DNA of 7,122 nucleotides, from the NCBI GenBank assembly GCA_937888775.1, contig CALAQT010000364.1, positions 1-7,122 on the forward strand. The letters run 5' to 3'. Below the pieces are notes generated by a model. It saw only the letters and a program-made list of their open reading frames with translations. It was not told the DNA's origin and did not search any database. Source of the stretch: an uncultured Actinomycetes bacterium. GTDB lineage: Bacteria > Actinomycetota > Thermoleophilia > Solirubrobacterales > Solirubrobacteraceae. A program made the translations under genes and the position numbers. This document shows positions 5,636 to 7,122 of this stretch, piece by piece. The first letter of the stretch is position 1. Each line of letters opens with the position of its first letter.

Positions 5636-7035
5636 TTGATGCGGACCTCGGCCAGCTTGGTCGTGTCGTTGCCGAAGATGTCGATGATCTTCACGACGAT
5701 CACGTAGCGTCCGGGCTCCTCGTACTCGTGCCAGTCGCTCTGCGTGGCGAGTACCGGGTCCTCGCGGGTTCGATAGGCCTGCCACTGGTTGTGGAAGACC
5801 TCGTCGCTGAAGTCGAAGTCGACCGACCAATAGTCGATGAGATCCGACCACGCGTGGATGCTCTCGCGGACCTTCGGTGGAATCAGGTCCTCGCTGCGGA
5901 TGGCGAAGTCCTTGAGCACCACGCGCGCCTCATGGCTCTGGCGAAGCACGTCAAGGTCGACGTGCGCGAGCTCGAAGAATCGGACGGCATCGGCCTCGGT
6001 CACGTGGCGCTCCATCACCTCCCTCGGGATCTGTCGGGGGCGCAGGTCAAGGCCGCGCCGGCGCGCACGCTCGGTGATGGTGTCGTGCAGCCCCATCTCC
6101 CACTCCCAGCCGAGCAGGTCGCACGCCTCGATCCCGTTGTCGGCCATCTCATCCATGACTTCCTCGGTCTCGTCGATCGTTACCGGAGCATCGGTAGCGC
6201 CGACGTGGACCATTCGGTTGGCCTTGCGGCCGTGGAGATGCGCAAAGCCCTCCACGGACTCGGCACGGTAAAAGGCGAGGATCGTGTCCAAGTACGCGCG
6301 GAGCGCGCCGTTCCCCGATGCGACCTGCCACCGCTGGCGTTCGTAGGAACCGAGGTTCTTGATGTCGAAGGGTCGGCAGTCAGTGATGCCCAGAAGTCGC
6401 TTCCTGGTGGTATGGATCGCAAACCGGCCGAGATCACAGGCAATCCAGCGACGATTGAGCTTCTCGGCTACGGCAGCGGTCGTTCCGGATCCAACGAAGA
6501 AGTCGGCCACAAGATCGCCAGGGTTGGACGAAGCAGTGAGGATGCGCTCAATCAACGCCTCTGGTTTCTGGGTTGCGTAGCCCGTTCGTTCGCTTGCCTG
6601 ACTCTGCAGCGGGGGAATGTCGTCCCAAAGGTTCTGCACCGGAGAGCCGGGCCATTCGGACAAGAATCTCTTGCGCCTGATCCGCTGAGACTTGTCAGCA
6701 GGGAAGTGGAGGCGGTCCTCGGCATCCCATTGCTTCATCTTTTCGAGGGAGATCGCCCAACCCTTCGCAGGATGCTTATAGCCCTTGTAGTCGTACATCA
6801 GGGTCGGCCGAACATCGGGGTTTGCGAGATTGTCGGTGCAATACCGCCCGCGCACGGGGTCGACGAGGGGAAACTTCGCGTCGACCTGTTCCGGACTCAA
6901 ACGATCCTTGGAGAATTGCTCGTTGAACGTGTAGGAGCCGGTTTTCGTGTACACGAGGAGGCTGTCGGTCTGCGTGCGATATCGATCAGCGATCGAAGTC
7001 GCCCCGATGGTGCGCTTCCATACCACCTCTGCCAT
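5632..7035 (-). CDS. mod: Type III-like Mod DNA methyltransferase, N-terminally truncated
   Basis: This 467-residue protein belongs to the beta-class N6-adenine/N4-cytosine methyltransferases of type III-like systems. It starts at a point that is normally internal: AEVVWKRT resembles the NEIVWKRT segment that usually follows the catalytic region. Present are RYRTQTDSLLVYTKTGSYTFN (18-38), NLWDDIPPLQSQASERTGYATQKPEALIERI (135-165), motif I ADFFVGSGTT (177-186) with RWIACDL after it (D201), and a long C-terminal part ending in VVKIIDIFGNDTTKLAEVRIK. In this class motif IV, (D/N)PP(Y/F), precedes motif I and should lie N-terminal to residue 1; it is absent. Stops (TGA, TAG) lie in frame just upstream of ATG 7035, and no other frame continues the protein. 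It may be a broken gene, one half of a split enzyme, or the result of a rearrangement. Without motif IV it should not methylate alone. It overlaps res by 4 bases. Confidence 0.85.
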   Translation of the reverse strand: MAEVVWKRTIGATSIADRYRTQTDSLLVYTKTGSYTFNEQFSKDRLSPEQVDAKFPLVDPVRGRYCTDNLANPDVRPTLMYDYKGYKHPAKGWAISLEKMKQWDAEDRLHFPADKSQRIRRKRFLSEWPGSPVQNLWDDIPPLQSQASERTGYATQKPEALIERILTASSNPGDLVADFFVGSGTTAAVAEKLNRRWIACDLGRFAIHTTRKRLLGITDCRPFDIKNLGSYERQRWQVASGNGALRAYLDTILAFYRAESVEGFAHLHGRKANRMVHVGATDAPVTIDETEEVMDEMADNGIEACDLLGWEWEMGLHDTITERARRRGLDLRPRQIPREVMERHVTEADAVRFFELAHVDLDVLRQSHEARVVLKDFAIRSEDLIPPKVRESIHAWSDLIDYWSVDFDFSDEVFHNQWQAYRTREDPVLATQSDWHEYEEPGRYVIVVKIIDIFGNDTTKLAEVRIK

Positions 7036-7122
7036 AAACCGAACCTACTGACGCATCCGTGGGTTGTTTCACCGGCCGGGTAGGGGTGGGCAGAGGCCGC
7101 CGAGTGAGAGCATCGCGAGTGC
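7036..7122 (-). other. Non-coding edge upstream of mod with a possible leaderless promoter
   Basis: All three leftward frames of these 87 bases were read. None resembles the catalytic part of a methyltransferase. The frame of mod contains TGA and TAG, the TAG lying nine bases before the ATG. TAGGTT (7047-7042 on the minus strand) fits TANNNT and is followed by six bases and then the ATG, the spacing expected of a leaderless actinobacterial transcript. A GTGAAA about 19 bases further upstream is a weak -35. This would let the shortened mod and the rest of the operon be expressed. The support is motif-level only. Confidence 0.28.

Noticed and set aside
5636..5851. N-terminal extension of Res to an upstream start, making 939 residues
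   Set aside because: The 72 extra codons lie inside the mod coding region in another frame, are arginine-rich without motifs, and GTG 5635 has an SD and a 4-base overlap with the mod stop.
5611..7083. Long rightward open frame of 490 codons opposite mod
   Set aside because: It is fully antisense to a gene with clear methyltransferase motifs and shows no family signature; GC-rich codon bias routinely leaves such frames open.
7036..7122. End of an insertion sequence or attachment site that could explain the mod truncation
   Set aside because: I could not recognise a terminal inverted repeat, target duplication or transposase fragment in the 87 bases available; the idea stays open but unsupported.
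1..7122. CRISPR array, tRNA or rRNA genes
   Set aside because: No regularly spaced repeats and no tRNA-like or rRNA-like conserved segments were noticed while reading both strands.

Overview
The window is GC-rich DNA with near-saturated G/C third codon positions. Its three-Cys/TcmP protein pair and a type III-like restriction-modification operon suggest an actinobacterial-type chromosome, possibly Thermoleophilia; that lineage guess is inference from composition and protein flavour only. No tRNA, rRNA, CRISPR array or recognisable insertion sequence was seen.

Layout, left to right. Positions 1-508 hold no gene I can support. A TcmP-family methyltransferase-fold gene runs rightward (509-1447). 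It meets, tail to tail with a 21-bp overlap, a leftward gene of the phage Gp37/Gp68 three-cysteine, radical-SAM-like family (1427-2173). The overlap carries a three-arm inverted-repeat structure that may terminate both transcripts. A 179-bp divergent intergenic region follows, with short repeats, a possible promoter and an 8-C tract. It leads into a small rightward gene encoding a HARE-HTH winged-helix protein (2353-2691). That gene converges, with a 40-bp overlap, on a leftward operon read from the right edge: a type III-like Mod DNA methyltransferase (7035-5632), a type III-like Res helicase-nuclease (5635-3032) and a small unrecognised protein (3035-2652). The genes of this operon are joined by 4-base stop/start overlaps.

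Mod and Res would normally form one restriction-modification complex: Mod recognises and methylates the site, while Res translocates using ATP and cuts. Res looks intact. The visible Mod lacks the N-terminal part that should carry the catalytic (D/N)PP(Y/F) motif. The 87 bases upstream of its first methionine contain in-frame stops and no coding continuation, so the methyltransferase is probably truncated, rearranged or split.

The TcmP/Gp37-Gp68 pair is a known co-occurring pair of unproven function. HARE-HTH domains have been proposed to act in systems that read or modify DNA. Placing these three beside a restriction operon makes the segment look like part of a defence or DNA-modification island, but functional linkage is inference.
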